From the NCBI RefSeq assembly GCF_030540775.2, contig NZ_CP141266.1:2219001-2283000 (forward strand): DNA of 64,000 nucleotides, read 5' to 3'. Positions within the stretch are counted from its first letter, which is position 1, and every line of letters begins with the position of its first letter. This document shows, one piece after another, positions 17,610 through 27,461 of the stretch. This stretch comes from Flavivirga abyssicola (lineage in GTDB: Bacteria; Bacteroidota; Bacteroidia; Flavobacteriales; Flavobacteriaceae). A model generated the notes under the pieces. That model worked only from the letters and a program-made list of their open reading frames with translations. It was not told the DNA's origin and searched no databases. Made by a program: the position numbers and the translations under genes.

Positions 17610-20462
17610 TTAATGCGCCTCCAGCCAGTTATCGCCAGTATCTAAATCAACATCTAAAGGAACAGCTAAAGTATAAGCGTTTTCCATTTCTGTTTTAACA
17701 AGAGACTTGATGGTTTCTAATTCGGGTTTATATACATCAAAAACCAATTCATCATGCACCTGTAAAAGCATTTTAGATTTATAGTTTCCTTTAGAGAGTT
17801 TGTCATAAATATTAATCATGGCAATTTTAATAATATCGGCAGCACTTCCTTGTATAGGAGCGTTTACAGCATTTCTTTCAGCAGCACCTCTAACAACAGC
17901 ATTTCTTGAATTAATATCTTTTAAGTAACGACGACGTCCTAATACGGTTTGTACATAACCATTGTCCCTGGCAAAATCGACTTGTTCGCTAATAAAGTTT
18001 CTAAGTTTTGGATACGTTGCGTAATATGTATCTATAAGTTCTTTGGATTCACTTCTAGATAAATCTGTTTGATTGCTTAATCCAAAGGCAGAAACGCCAT
18101 AAATAATTCCAAAATTAACCGTCTTAGCATTACTACGTTGTTCGCGAGTTACTTTGTCTAAAGGAACATTAAATACTTTTGAAGCTGTAGATGCGTGAAT
18201 ATCTTCTCCATTTTTAAATGCAGAAATCATAGTTTCTTCTTCACTTAAAGCAGCAATAATGCGGAGTTCTATTTGAGAATAATCCGCAGCCAAAAGTGTA
18301 TATTCTTCGTTTCTTGGAATAAAAGCCTTTCTTACCTGTCTACCACGTTCTGTACGAATAGGGATATTTTGAAGATTCGGATTATTACTACTTAACCTTC
18401 CGGTTGCCGCAACTGTCTGCATATAGTCGGTGTGCACACGGCCGGTTGATTCTTCAACTTGACTTGGCAAAGCATCGACATAAGTACTTTTTAATTTCGC
18501 TAAGCCTCTATAGTCTAAAATATTTTGAATGATATCATGCTCTTTTGCTAAATAAGATAAAATATCTTCAGAAGTTGCATATTGGCCTGTTTTAGTTTTC
18601 TTAGGTTTATCTACAAGTTTCAATTTTTCAAAAAGTATGATCCCTAGTTGCTTTGGCGATGCGATGTTAAATTCCTCACCTGCAGCCTCGTAAATTTTTG
18701 TTTCTAATGAAGCAATATCGTTGTTTAATTCTTCCGAGAGTGTCTCAAGGAATTTTTTATCCAGATTGATACCTTCTAATTCCATTGCTGCCAATACGCG
18801 AAGTAATGGTACTTCAATGTCATCGAAAAGTTTTTGAGTATTCGCCTCACCTAATTCTTTTTCAAAATGTTCTTTTAATTGAAGTGTTATATCTGAATCT
18901 TCAACCGCATATTCAGTTTGTTTTTCTAGAGGAACATCTCGCATTAATAATTGATTTTTTCCTTTTTTCCCGATAAGAGTTTCTATAGAAATAGGCGTGT
19001 AATTTAAATACGTTTCTGCTAACACATCCATATTATGTCGCATATCTGGATTAATGAGGTAATGTGCTAACATGGTGTCAAACAATTTACCTTTAACTTC
19101 AACATTATATTTAGCCAGAACTTTAATATCATATTTTAAATTCTGACCAATTTTCTGAATACCTTCATTTTCAAAAAACGGACGTAACTGTTCTATAAGG
19201 TCTTGTGCTTCTGTTTTATCTTCAGGGAATGGTAAATAAAACCCTTTACCTACTTCCCAAGAAAAGGCAATACCGACCAATTCTGCTGTAATAGGATTTA
19301 AACCTGTAGTTTCTGTATCGAAACATACGGACGTTTGATTCATTAAATTTTTAATGAAGAGTTTCGTAGCAATTCCTGAGTCTACACTTTGATAAAAATG
19401 AGATGTTGTTTCTGCTGTTTTTCTTTGAAATGCTGAACTTGTTTCAGTATCCGTCTCATTAGTAGAGTCCTCTCCTCCAAACAAAGAAAATTGTCCAGAA
19501 CCTGCAGAGGCTTGTTCTTTGGGTGTCGCTTTTGTTTCTGTTTGTTTTGCCGTAGTATTAGTTTGTGAAGTGTCGCTGCCTGTAGCAAATGTTTTGTTGA
19601 AATTGTCAATTAAGCGTCTAAACTCTAATTCTTGGAAAATCTCGGTGACTTTTGGGATGTTAGGGTGGTCTAATTCAAAATCTTTAGCATCAAAAGTTAC
19701 AGGTACATCTAACATGATTGTTGCTAATTTTTTGGATAAACGCCCTAACTCTCCATTGGCTTCAATTTTTTCTTTCATCTTACCTTTCAACTCATGGGTG
19801 TTGGCTAAAAGGTTTTCCATACTGCCATATTGTGCTAAAAACTTTTTGGCTGTTTTTTCACCAACACCAGGAAGCCCAGGAATGTTGTCACTGGAATCCC
19901 CCATCATTCCCAAAAAGTCAATGACTTGTAAAGGATCGGTAACCTCGAATTTTTTCTGTACTTCCGGAATACCCCAGGTTTCATAACCTCCACCAAAAAC
20001 AGGGCGGTACATGAAAATATTTTCAGATACCAATTGTGCAAAATCTTTGTCCGGAGTTACCATAAACGTTTTATAACCTTCTTTTTCGGCTTGCTTGGAA
20101 AGTGTTCCAATAACATCATCGGCTTCATAACCTTCCTTAACCATAATAGGAATGTGCATAGCCTTAAGGATGTTATAAATATAAGGAATAGCCACTTTAA
20201 TGGCCTCAGGTGTTTCATCTCTATTCGCCTTATATTCTTGATACATCTCAACTCTATCTACACTTCCTCCTTTATCAAAACAAACAGCAAGATGGTCGGG
20301 TCGTTCTCGCTTAATAACATCTAAAAGCGAATTCATAAAACCTAAAATAGCTGAAGTATCTGTACCTTTTGAGTTAATTCTAGGGTTTTTAATAAAGGCA
20401 TAATAACCACGAAAAATTAAAGCATAGGCATCTACTAAGAAAAGACGTTTTTGATCAGACAT
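17610..20462 (-). CDS. polA: DNA polymerase I
   Basis: Family A DNA polymerase of 950 residues, used in Okazaki fragment processing and excision repair. The 5' nuclease domain is at about 1-295 (KRLFLVDAYALIFRGYYAFI, MMGDSSDNIPGLPGVGEKTA). A low-complexity linker follows (about 300-355, Thr/Gln/Lys-rich). The 3'-5' exonuclease domain appears active, with CFDTETTGLNPITAELVGIA near 380. The polymerase domain has motif A DYSQIELRIIAALS (near 729), the O-helix RSNAKTVNFGIIYG (near 770) and motif C QVHDELVFDV (near 904). It is a single gene with its own promoter (20485-20515), convergent with the ygiQ side. Confidence 0.97.
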   Translation of the reverse strand: MSDQKRLFLVDAYALIFRGYYAFIKNPRINSKGTDTSAILGFMNSLLDVIKRERPDHLAVCFDKGGSVDRVEMYQEYKANRDETPEAIKVAIPYIYNILKAMHIPIMVKEGYEADDVIGTLSKQAEKEGYKTFMVTPDKDFAQLVSENIFMYRPVFGGGYETWGIPEVQKKFEVTDPLQVIDFLGMMGDSSDNIPGLPGVGEKTAKKFLAQYGSMENLLANTHELKGKMKEKIEANGELGRLSKKLATIMLDVPVTFDAKDFELDHPNIPKVTEIFQELEFRRLIDNFNKTFATGSDTSQTNTTAKQTETKATPKEQASAGSGQFSLFGGEDSTNETDTETSSAFQRKTAETTSHFYQSVDSGIATKLFIKNLMNQTSVCFDTETTGLNPITAELVGIAFSWEVGKGFYLPFPEDKTEAQDLIEQLRPFFENEGIQKIGQNLKYDIKVLAKYNVEVKGKLFDTMLAHYLINPDMRHNMDVLAETYLNYTPISIETLIGKKGKNQLLMRDVPLEKQTEYAVEDSDITLQLKEHFEKELGEANTQKLFDDIEVPLLRVLAAMELEGINLDKKFLETLSEELNNDIASLETKIYEAAGEEFNIASPKQLGIILFEKLKLVDKPKKTKTGQYATSEDILSYLAKEHDIIQNILDYRGLAKLKSTYVDALPSQVEESTGRVHTDYMQTVAATGRLSSNNPNLQNIPIRTERGRQVRKAFIPRNEEYTLLAADYSQIELRIIAALSEEETMISAFKNGEDIHASTASKVFNVPLDKVTREQRSNAKTVNFGIIYGVSAFGLSNQTDLSRSESKELIDTYYATYPKLRNFISEQVDFARDNGYVQTVLGRRRYLKDINSRNAVVRGAAERNAVNAPIQGSAADIIKIAMINIYDKLSKGNYKSKMLLQVHDELVFDVYKPELETIKSLVKTEMENAYTLAVPLDVDLDTGDNWLEAH

Positions 20463-20484
20463 GTTGTTTGTTTTATTTAAATAC

Positions 20485-20515
20485 CAAAGCTACGAAGATT
20501 GATTATATGTATAAA
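20485..20515 (-). promoter_or_regulatory. Probable polA promoter
   Basis: On the minus strand TTTA (20512-20515), 19 bases, then TAGCTTTG (20485-20492), a close match to TTTG-N19-TAnnTTTG. It lies about 23 bp upstream of the polA ATG. Confidence 0.6.
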
Positions 20516-20602
20516 ATTTATTGTTGATTTATACGGTCTATTAAATAATGTAAGTAAATTTCTAAGCATAATATAAATGACTAGCAGATAATCCTAAATT
20601 CA

Positions 20603-20610
20603 TATATTTG
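20603..20610 (+). promoter_or_regulatory. -7 element upstream of the ECF sigma gene
   Basis: TATATTTG matches the housekeeping -7 consensus and ends 19 bp before the proposed TTG start at 20630. No good -33 element is present at the expected spacing, so the promoter may be weak or activator-dependent. Confidence 0.4.
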
Positions 20611-20629
20611 TTTATTAACTATATGTTTT

Positions 20630-21184
20630 TTGCAAGAATTAAATAATGTACTTTTACGATTAAAACAGGGTGATAAAGAGGCATACAGGTTTTTGTTTGA
20701 CACTTTTTATCCTAGGCTTTATATGTTCTCATTAAAGTATGTGAAAGACCATTTTATTGCCGAAGAAGTCGTAGGAGATACTTTTTTAAAGTTGTGGCAA
20801 AAACGTCATAAGGTTCATAAAATAGAAAATATTAAATCGTATTTATATAAAATGGTACGAAATACATCTTATGATTACCTAAAAAAAACAGACCATAACG
20901 TACGCTTAGATGTAAAGAGCCATGATTCGTTTACACTTACTAACGATTATATTATTGAAGAAGAAGTACATGCTATTTTAATTAAGGCATTAGAATCATT
21001 ACCGCCAAAATGTAGAAAAGTCTTTAGTTTGTCCTGCATAGAGAAGTTAAAGTATAAAGAAATAGCGGAAGAACTTCAAATTAGTGTAAATACAGTTAAA
21101 TCGCAAAGAGCCAGAGCTATCGAGCTTTTAAAAATTCAATTAAAAGGCCATCTATTTCTCCAAGTATTTTTAGAGTTATTATAA
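20630..21184 (+). CDS. ECF RNA polymerase sigma factor (FecI-like)
   Basis: Extracytoplasmic-function sigma factor, 184 residues. Region 2 includes LKQGDKEAYRFLFDTFYPRL and FIAEEVVGDTFLKLWQKRHK; region 4 includes LPPKCRKVFSLSCIEKLKYK and IAEELQISVNTVKSQRARAI, a helix-turn-helix. Starting at TTG 20630 gives the family-typical beginning; the first in-frame ATG is about 30 residues in and would remove part of region 2. There is no in-frame ATG upstream before a stop at 20582. With the FecR gene 113 bp downstream and the STN-type SusC after it, it should drive this cluster when the receptor senses its ligand. Confidence 0.9.
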   Translation: MQELNNVLLRLKQGDKEAYRFLFDTFYPRLYMFSLKYVKDHFIAEEVVGDTFLKLWQKRHKVHKIENIKSYLYKMVRNTSYDYLKKTDHNVRLDVKSHDSFTLTNDYIIEEEVHAILIKALESLPPKCRKVFSLSCIEKLKYKEIAEELQISVNTVKSQRARAIELLKIQLKGHLFLQVFLELL

Positions 21185-21297
21185 TTTCTTCAATTTTTTT
21201 CCACCCATTTTAAGTTTTTATCAGTCATACTAATAAAACAACATCATAATTCTTTTAAAAAAGCTTTATATGTTGAAAATAATACAAAAGCAATTTT

Positions 21298-22446
21298 ATG
21301 GAATATAGAATTTCGAAATTAATATATAAATCAATTTCTAAAACAATAATCAAGGAAGAAGAAGTTGTTTTGGATGATTGGCTATCTCATGCAAAAAACA
21401 GAAAACTTTATGAAAAAATAATCGATAGCGATTATATTCAAAATAAAATTTCCAGTTATAACAAAATAGATGGCGATAGGGTTTATAGAAAAATTGAATC
21501 ACAAATTATTGAAGCCTCTAAACCACGTTACATAAAATTCCTTAAATATGCTGCGGTATTTATTGGGATGATGTCATTAACATATTTTTATCAACAAACA
21601 TGGCTAAATGGAGATGAAAATACATTGCAAATTAATGATGAAAAAATCACTCTTCAATTAGATGATGGTAGCATAGAAATTCTTAACCAAGATGCTTCAT
21701 CAGAGATTATAGATAAGCAAGGTAATCTTTTAGGAGTTCAACAAGGAAATAAACTTGTTTATGGCGATTCTAATATTGAAGAATCTTTGGTTTATAATAC
21801 GCTTATAGTCCCAAATGGTAAGACGTTTGAATTAGTTTTATCCGATGGTACTAAAGTGAATTTAAATGCGGGTACTTCATTAAAATACCCTATAAAGTTT
21901 TTAAAAGAAGGCAATAGGCATGTCTTTTTAAATGGAGAGGCTTATTTTGATGTTGCCGAGGATAAAAAACATCCTTTTATCGTAAATGCAAATAATCTTA
22001 ATGTACATGTTGTAGGTACCGAATTTAACGTCACAGCATACCCAGAAGACGATACTATAGATGTAGCATTGGTAGAAGGAGAAGTCGGGTTGTATTCAGG
22101 TAAAAATGCTACATATAATCCAATTAATGACATAAGTATATTATCTGGTTATAAAGGTGCTTATAATAAAAATAGTAAACAAATAGCTACTCAAAAAGTA
22201 AATACCGGTATATATACTGCATGGATGAAAGGTGAGCTACTTTATAGAAACCTGCCATTTGAGAAAATTATCCCTAAACTAGAAAGACATTATAATGTTA
22301 CCATTATTAATACTAATGATGATTTAGCTAATGAATTGTTTTATGCCAGTTTTAAAGATGAATCCATAGAAAATGTGCTAAACTATTTTAGCGAAATTCA
22401 TAAAATAGCTTACATAATACAGAACAACCAAATAATAATTAAATAA
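21298..22446 (+). CDS. FecR-family anti-sigma / sigma regulator
   Basis: Membrane regulator of 382 residues. A cytoplasmic N-terminal part of about 80 residues should bind the sigma factor; one membrane helix follows (IKFLKYAAVFIGMMSLTYFY, about 79-98). The periplasmic FecR domain holds VPNGKTFELVLSDGTKVNLN, SLKYPIKFLKEGNRHVFLNG and EAYFDVAEDKKHPFIVNANN. The C-terminal DUF4974-type module (KMLP-like start LPFEKIIPKLERHYNVTIIN, about 318-382) may contact the SusC N-terminal domain. In known systems ligand-bound receptor signals through the STN domain to FecR, which releases the sigma factor. It sits between sigma gene and receptor gene, as expected. Confidence 0.92.
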   Translation: MEYRISKLIYKSISKTIIKEEEVVLDDWLSHAKNRKLYEKIIDSDYIQNKISSYNKIDGDRVYRKIESQIIEASKPRYIKFLKYAAVFIGMMSLTYFYQQTWLNGDENTLQINDEKITLQLDDGSIEILNQDASSEIIDKQGNLLGVQQGNKLVYGDSNIEESLVYNTLIVPNGKTFELVLSDGTKVNLNAGTSLKYPIKFLKEGNRHVFLNGEAYFDVAEDKKHPFIVNANNLNVHVVGTEFNVTAYPEDDTIDVALVEGEVGLYSGKNATYNPINDISILSGYKGAYNKNSKQIATQKVNTGIYTAWMKGELLYRNLPFEKIIPKLERHYNVTIINTNDDLANELFYASFKDESIENVLNYFSEIHKIAYIIQNNQIIIK

Positions 22447-22521
22447 CCATTTAAAAAACTAACTGCCTGTGAAATAATAAAAAAATTACAAAATTAAAAT
22501 CATTACAATTATTAAAAAAAA

Positions 22522-22548
22522 TTGGAAGGTGCTACGAACACCTCCCAA
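22522..22548 (+). promoter_or_regulatory. Hairpin in the leader of the susC-like gene
   Basis: TTGGAAGGTG (22522-22531) and CACCTCCCAA (22539-22548) pair into a 10-bp stem with one mismatch and a 7-base loop CTACGAA. It lies 56 bp before the receptor ATG and has no T-run, so it is more likely a leader or mRNA-stability structure than a terminator. Confidence 0.5.
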
Positions 22549-22604
22549 TCCATTAATTGTGATTTAACTACCTATTGTTAAATAGTTTAAAAACATTCAA
22601 AATT

Positions 22605-25600
22605 ATGAAAAAACTTCTTGAAAAAGTAAGTAAGCAAACCTTATTTTTCAAATTTGACCTAAAAATGAAATTAACAACTCTCTTTTTATTAGTAGCTTTA
22701 TTTAATGTTCAGGCGAAGAGTTATTCACAAAAAGCAAAGATTAGTTTAGATATGGATAACGTATCTATTACTGATGTAATAAATGAAATAGAATCTAAAT
22801 CAGAGTTTAGATTTATATATAAGATAAGAGAGGTAGATACCCAGCGAAAAGTGTCGGTTCATGTTACTAAAGAGCACATCGAAAAAATTCTACGCATTTT
22901 ATTTTCTGATGCAAAGATCGAGTATAAAGTACTAGACAGGCAAATTATTTTAAGAAGATTAATTCCTCCAAATAATTTACTCAATAAAGCAAATCAAAAA
23001 AATGATACTTCCAATAAACAACAGTTAAAAGTTGGTGGAGTCGTTAAAGATGAAAATGAAATCCCTATAGCAGGCGTAAATGTTATAATTAAAGGGACTT
23101 TTAATGGTACTTCTACAGATTTTGATGGTAATTATCAATTGAATGTGCAAGATGAAAATAGTGTGTTAGTCTTTTCTTATGTAGGGTATCTAACACAAGA
23201 AATTACTGTTGAAAAACAGAAGACTATAGACGTAGTTCTTATACAGAACTCAGAGTCATTACAAGAGGTTGTCGTTCAGGCCTACAGAACAACAACAAAT
23301 CAAAAAAATTCAGCAGCAATTTCTAAAATATCTGCAGAAGCTGTAGAAAATAAGCCCAATACGTCTTTGGTGAATACCTTGCAAGCTAGAGTGCCTGGGC
23401 TAGTGATTGGATCGGGAAGCGGGCAACCAGGGGCTAATAGTTCTGTAAATATTAGAGGAATTGGCTCTTTAAACGGAGAAACAGAACCTTTATTTGTTAT
23501 AGATGGAACTCCAGTAGATGGAGATGATTTTAGAGGAATCAATCCAAACGATATTGCAAATGTATCTGTGTTAAAAGATGCTGCCGCCACTGCTACTTAT
23601 GGAAATAGGGGTGCACATGGTGTAGTAATAATTACAACCAAAACAGGGTCGTACAAATCTAAGTTGGAGATTAGCTATTCACAGTCTTATGGTAGAACTT
23701 ACCAACAGGATAATACGTTCGATTTAATGAATTCTAGAGACCTTTTAAACTTGCAAAAAGAGTTAGGAGTTGGTAGAGGTGGAAGCTTAACGGATGCAGA
23801 AATCAATGTATTGGCAAATCAAAATAATACAGATTGGACAGATTTTATTTTTCAGAAAGGGATATCGCAAAACCATCAAATTGGTCTTAGTTATGGATCA
23901 GAAAACCTATCTACATATACATCATTTAGCTATACGGATCAAGAAGGGATTGTAAGAGAAACAGGTTTAGAACGCTATACTTTAAGAAGTAATATTAGAG
24001 GGAAAAGTAATAAATTTAAATACGGACTAAATAGTACGATAGGATACTCAAATAGTAAGATTACAACAAATTTAGGAAGCGGATTCGTATTCTTTAATCC
24101 TATTGTAGGGGCTTTGTGGGGGCAGCCGTTTTTAAACCCGTATCGTTTAGATGGCACTGTAAACGACGATTCTTTCGACCGATTTCAGCCATTATGGGCG
24201 TCGCCTTATATTATCTTAAATAATTTTAGATACAATCCTAATACTGTCAAACAAATAAAAAGTGTTATAAGTGCCAATGCAAGTTATGAGATTGTAGATG
24301 GTTTAAGTATAAATGGACAAATAGGAATAGATTATCAGCAAGAGGAAGAATTAAGAGTAATTCACCCAGAGTCAACCAATAGATTGTTTTTTCCTCGTAA
24401 TGGCGAAAATCAAGGACGTCAAATAGAACGCTATAGAAGAGATTTTGCGTTAAATATTAATGGGTCTATTAAGTACGTGAAGACATTTGGCCAACATACT
24501 ATTGATGCATCTATTTTTGCAGAAAAATATAAACTTTACAGGAAGTCTTTTGGGCTTATTCAACTAGGTTTAGATTCTAAAACCTTTTCTCCAGGAGATG
24601 GTGACAGTTTTATAGACGGAGGTACAGAGGAAAACGGAGAATTTATATATATACCAAGAGTAGAGTCTGATTTAAACGAAGGAGGGCTGTTCTCATACTT
24701 CACAATTGTAGATTACGATTACAATAACAAGTTTGGTTTTACAGGAACATTAAGAAGAGATGCTTCCTTTAGATTTGCTTCTACAAATAGGTGGGGTACA
24801 TTTTATTCCTTAGCTGGTAGATGGAATTTAGACCAAGAGGACTTCATAGAGAATATATCTTTTATAAATAATTTAAAATTAAGGGCATCTTATGGAGAAA
24901 TAGGTAGTGAAAGAATATCTGGGGGCGATTTTTTTAATGCAGCCAGTGCATCTAGAACCATATACAGGTCTGATACAGGCTACAACAATACTACGGGATA
25001 TTTTGTTGATGGATTAGGGTTTGAAGATTTAATTTGGGAAACCACGACACAAACCAATATTGGATTAGATTATGGGCTTTTCGATAATCGTGTAAGAGGG
25101 ACTGTAGATTTTTATAACAAAAAAGCTGTTGATCTATTTTCGCCACGTCTTATATCAGCCATCAATGGGCAATATAATGTAGTTGCCAATGGGGGTAGTG
25201 TACAAAATAGAGGGGTTGAGTTGTCTATACAATATGATGTAATTTCTAATGAAGACTTAAAAGTAAATATCTTTGGAAATGTATCTTATAACAAAAACGA
25301 ATTATTAGACCTGCCAGCTGGAGATGAGGATAATGAAAGAACAATAAATGCAGTTGGGCATGCTATAGGTTCTTACTACCTGGTTCCTTATTTAGGGGTT
25401 AATCCTGCTAATGGTAATGCGCTTTACAGAACAAAAGAAGGCGGTGTTACTGAAGTATTTAATACAGAAGATAGAGTTATTTCAGGGTCTCCATTTCCAA
25501 CATATCAAGGTGGTTTTGGCACTTCAATAGATTATAAAGGGTTTTTCTTAGAGTCTAATTTCTCATTTATAGCAGATGTAAAACGATTTAATCAACAACA

Positions 25601-25979
25601 GGCTTTTTTCTCTACTAACCCAAGAGAGTCTATTAATTTTAATGTCTCATCTAGTTATAATCGTGCTTGGACACCAGAGAATCCAATAACAGACCAAGAG
25701 GGATTGTTTAGTAATCAAGCAGACACAAGTTCGGATAAGTTTTTACATGACGCATCATATTTAAGGTTGCGCTATCTTTCTGTAGGGTATAATTTCTCTG
25801 AAGCTATACTATCACACTTACCCATTAAAAGTTGTAGAGTCTATGTACAGGGAGAAAACTTACTTACATGGACCAAATGGCAAGGGCTAGATGTAGAAGC
25901 TAATGTTGGAAGGAATTTTGACTTTAGTGATTATCCTAATCCAAGAATATTTACCGCAGGAATAGATGTTAAATTTTAA
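22605..25979 (+). CDS. SusC/RagA-family TonB-dependent receptor with STN signalling domain
   Basis: Outer-membrane TonB-dependent importer of 1124 residues from the ATG at 22605 (MKKLLEKVSKQ); earlier frame positions use TTG and extend the protein without support. After the signal peptide comes an STN domain (about 45-115, LDMDNVSITDVINEIESKSE), used for signalling to FecR. Next is a carboxypeptidase-regulatory-like beta domain (about 140-215, VGGVVKDENEIPIAGVNVII), then the plug (about 230-340, with VNIRGIGSLNGETEPLFVID and ATATYGNRGAHGVVIITTKT) and the barrel ending GIDVKF. It pairs with the SusD-like lid encoded 10 bp downstream. The substrate is not evident. Confidence 0.95.
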   Translation: MKKLLEKVSKQTLFFKFDLKMKLTTLFLLVALFNVQAKSYSQKAKISLDMDNVSITDVINEIESKSEFRFIYKIREVDTQRKVSVHVTKEHIEKILRILFSDAKIEYKVLDRQIILRRLIPPNNLLNKANQKNDTSNKQQLKVGGVVKDENEIPIAGVNVIIKGTFNGTSTDFDGNYQLNVQDENSVLVFSYVGYLTQEITVEKQKTIDVVLIQNSESLQEVVVQAYRTTTNQKNSAAISKISAEAVENKPNTSLVNTLQARVPGLVIGSGSGQPGANSSVNIRGIGSLNGETEPLFVIDGTPVDGDDFRGINPNDIANVSVLKDAAATATYGNRGAHGVVIITTKTGSYKSKLEISYSQSYGRTYQQDNTFDLMNSRDLLNLQKELGVGRGGSLTDAEINVLANQNNTDWTDFIFQKGISQNHQIGLSYGSENLSTYTSFSYTDQEGIVRETGLERYTLRSNIRGKSNKFKYGLNSTIGYSNSKITTNLGSGFVFFNPIVGALWGQPFLNPYRLDGTVNDDSFDRFQPLWASPYIILNNFRYNPNTVKQIKSVISANASYEIVDGLSINGQIGIDYQQEEELRVIHPESTNRLFFPRNGENQGRQIERYRRDFALNINGSIKYVKTFGQHTIDASIFAEKYKLYRKSFGLIQLGLDSKTFSPGDGDSFIDGGTEENGEFIYIPRVESDLNEGGLFSYFTIVDYDYNNKFGFTGTLRRDASFRFASTNRWGTFYSLAGRWNLDQEDFIENISFINNLKLRASYGEIGSERISGGDFFNAASASRTIYRSDTGYNNTTGYFVDGLGFEDLIWETTTQTNIGLDYGLFDNRVRGTVDFYNKKAVDLFSPRLISAINGQYNVVANGGSVQNRGVELSIQYDVISNEDLKVNIFGNVSYNKNELLDLPAGDEDNERTINAVGHAIGSYYLVPYLGVNPANGNALYRTKEGGVTEVFNTEDRVISGSPFPTYQGGFGTSIDYKGFFLESNFSFIADVKRFNQQQAFFSTNPRESINFNVSSSYNRAWTPENPITDQEGLFSNQADTSSDKFLHDASYLRLRYLSVGYNFSEAILSHLPIKSCRVYVQGENLLTWTKWQGLDVEANVGRNFDFSDYPNPRIFTAGIDVKF

Positions 25980-25989
25980 AAAAATACAC

Positions 25990-27444
25990 ATGAAAAAAAT
26001 ATATAATATCTTATTAGTAGTGATTTTCATAGTGAACCTATCTTGTGAAGACGCTATAGATATCGTACAACCAGGAGAATTAAGTGAAGAGGTTGCTTTC
26101 GCCAACGTAAACGATTTACAAATAGGGCTAAATGCCGTTTATTTTGGTTTAAATACTGATAACGCCATAGAAATAAGTAGTTTTTTTACTGATGAAACAG
26201 CTTTAGGTGTAGAAAATAGTGGGCAAAATCTAGATTTATTAAGATTTCAGTTAAATACCGTAAGTGGCATTCCAGAAAATATGTGGTTAGGTAATTATGC
26301 TACAATAAATTCTGTTAATAGAATTTTAAGAGCAGCAAATACTATATCGGTTAATACTGATGAGCAAGATACCTACAATGATATTTTAGGGCAGCTATAT
26401 GCCATTCGTGCTGCAGAACATTTTGAGCTACTCACTTACTTTTCAACAGATCTGAAGGATGATAGTGCCTTAGGAGTCATTAAGTTAGACATAGTACCTG
26501 CATTTGACACGTACCTTCCAAGAGTTAGCAATGGGGAACTCTTCCAATTTATAGAAAGTGATTTATCCCTTGCAAAAAGTTTACTGGACAATAATAGAAG
26601 CAACGTTGAATTTATCACATCCAATTTTATTAAGGCTTTAGAAGCTAGAATAGCATTGTATAGAGGTGATAATGATGCAGCTCTTACACTAGCTCAAGAA
26701 TTGATAGATGATATTCCTCTGGCAACCAGAACACAGTATCAAAGTCTTTTTAGAGATATAAGTACTGATGGTTTAATATTTAAAGGAGAGCGTAACCAAA
26801 GTAACAATACAGATGGGATACCATCTTTATACTATTTTAGATTTGCGGGAATTACTGGAGGGCCATTTATGGAGATTAGCAGGTCGTTATTCAATAACCT
26901 GAATCCAGATGATATTAGGTATGATGTTATTGTACAAAGTAGTTCACAGATAGATCCTGGTTATGAATCAAACAAGGGAAAAAATGATATTCTATTAATA
27001 GGAAAATACCAAGGGCATGATGGTCAACCCCTACTCAATGACTACAAGTATTTTAGAGTAGCAGAAATGTATCTAATAAAGGCAGAAGCTCAAGCAATGC
27101 TAAACGATTTGGATGGAGCGGCTACAACGCTAAAAGAATTAAGAGATGCCAGGTTTAGCGCTCCTACAAGTTTAGATAGCTATGCATCGCAAACAGAAGC
27201 ATTAATAGCTGTTTTAGATGAAAGACGTATAGAATTAGCCTTTGAAGGGCATAGATATATAGATTTAAAACGCCTTTCGAACATCACAGGAACAAGTATA
27301 GATAGAGATGCTATAGATTGTGAAAGTTTTAATGCCTGTGAATTAGGAGTTGATGAGTTTTTCAAATTCACATTTCCAATCCCACAACGGGAGCTGGCAG
27401 GTAATCCAGAGATAAGGAGTCAACAAAACCCTGGGTACAACTAA
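25990..27444 (+). CDS. SusD/RagB-family outer-membrane lipoprotein
   Basis: Substrate-binding lid of the SusCD transporter, 484 residues. The ATG at 25990 gives MKKIYNILLVVIF with lipobox LSC (C19) followed by acidic residues (CEDAIDIVQPGE), the surface-export type signal of Bacteroidota lipoproteins. The fold is built from TPR-like helices: YATINSVNRILRAANTI, LGQLYAIRAAEHFELLTYFS, and the C-terminal YFRVAEMYLIKAEAQAMLND, then LDERRIELAFEGHRYIDLKR. It lies directly behind its SusC partner. Confidence 0.95.
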   Translation: MKKIYNILLVVIFIVNLSCEDAIDIVQPGELSEEVAFANVNDLQIGLNAVYFGLNTDNAIEISSFFTDETALGVENSGQNLDLLRFQLNTVSGIPENMWLGNYATINSVNRILRAANTISVNTDEQDTYNDILGQLYAIRAAEHFELLTYFSTDLKDDSALGVIKLDIVPAFDTYLPRVSNGELFQFIESDLSLAKSLLDNNRSNVEFITSNFIKALEARIALYRGDNDAALTLAQELIDDIPLATRTQYQSLFRDISTDGLIFKGERNQSNNTDGIPSLYYFRFAGITGGPFMEISRSLFNNLNPDDIRYDVIVQSSSQIDPGYESNKGKNDILLIGKYQGHDGQPLLNDYKYFRVAEMYLIKAEAQAMLNDLDGAATTLKELRDARFSAPTSLDSYASQTEALIAVLDERRIELAFEGHRYIDLKRLSNITGTSIDRDAIDCESFNACELGVDEFFKFTFPIPQRELAGNPEIRSQQNPGYN

Positions 27445-27461
27445 AATTAATTTTAAGAACA

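Noticed and set aside
19519-19986. 155-codon plus-strand frame inside polA
   Set aside because: Antisense shadow of a clear DNA polymerase I frame; no family resemblance.
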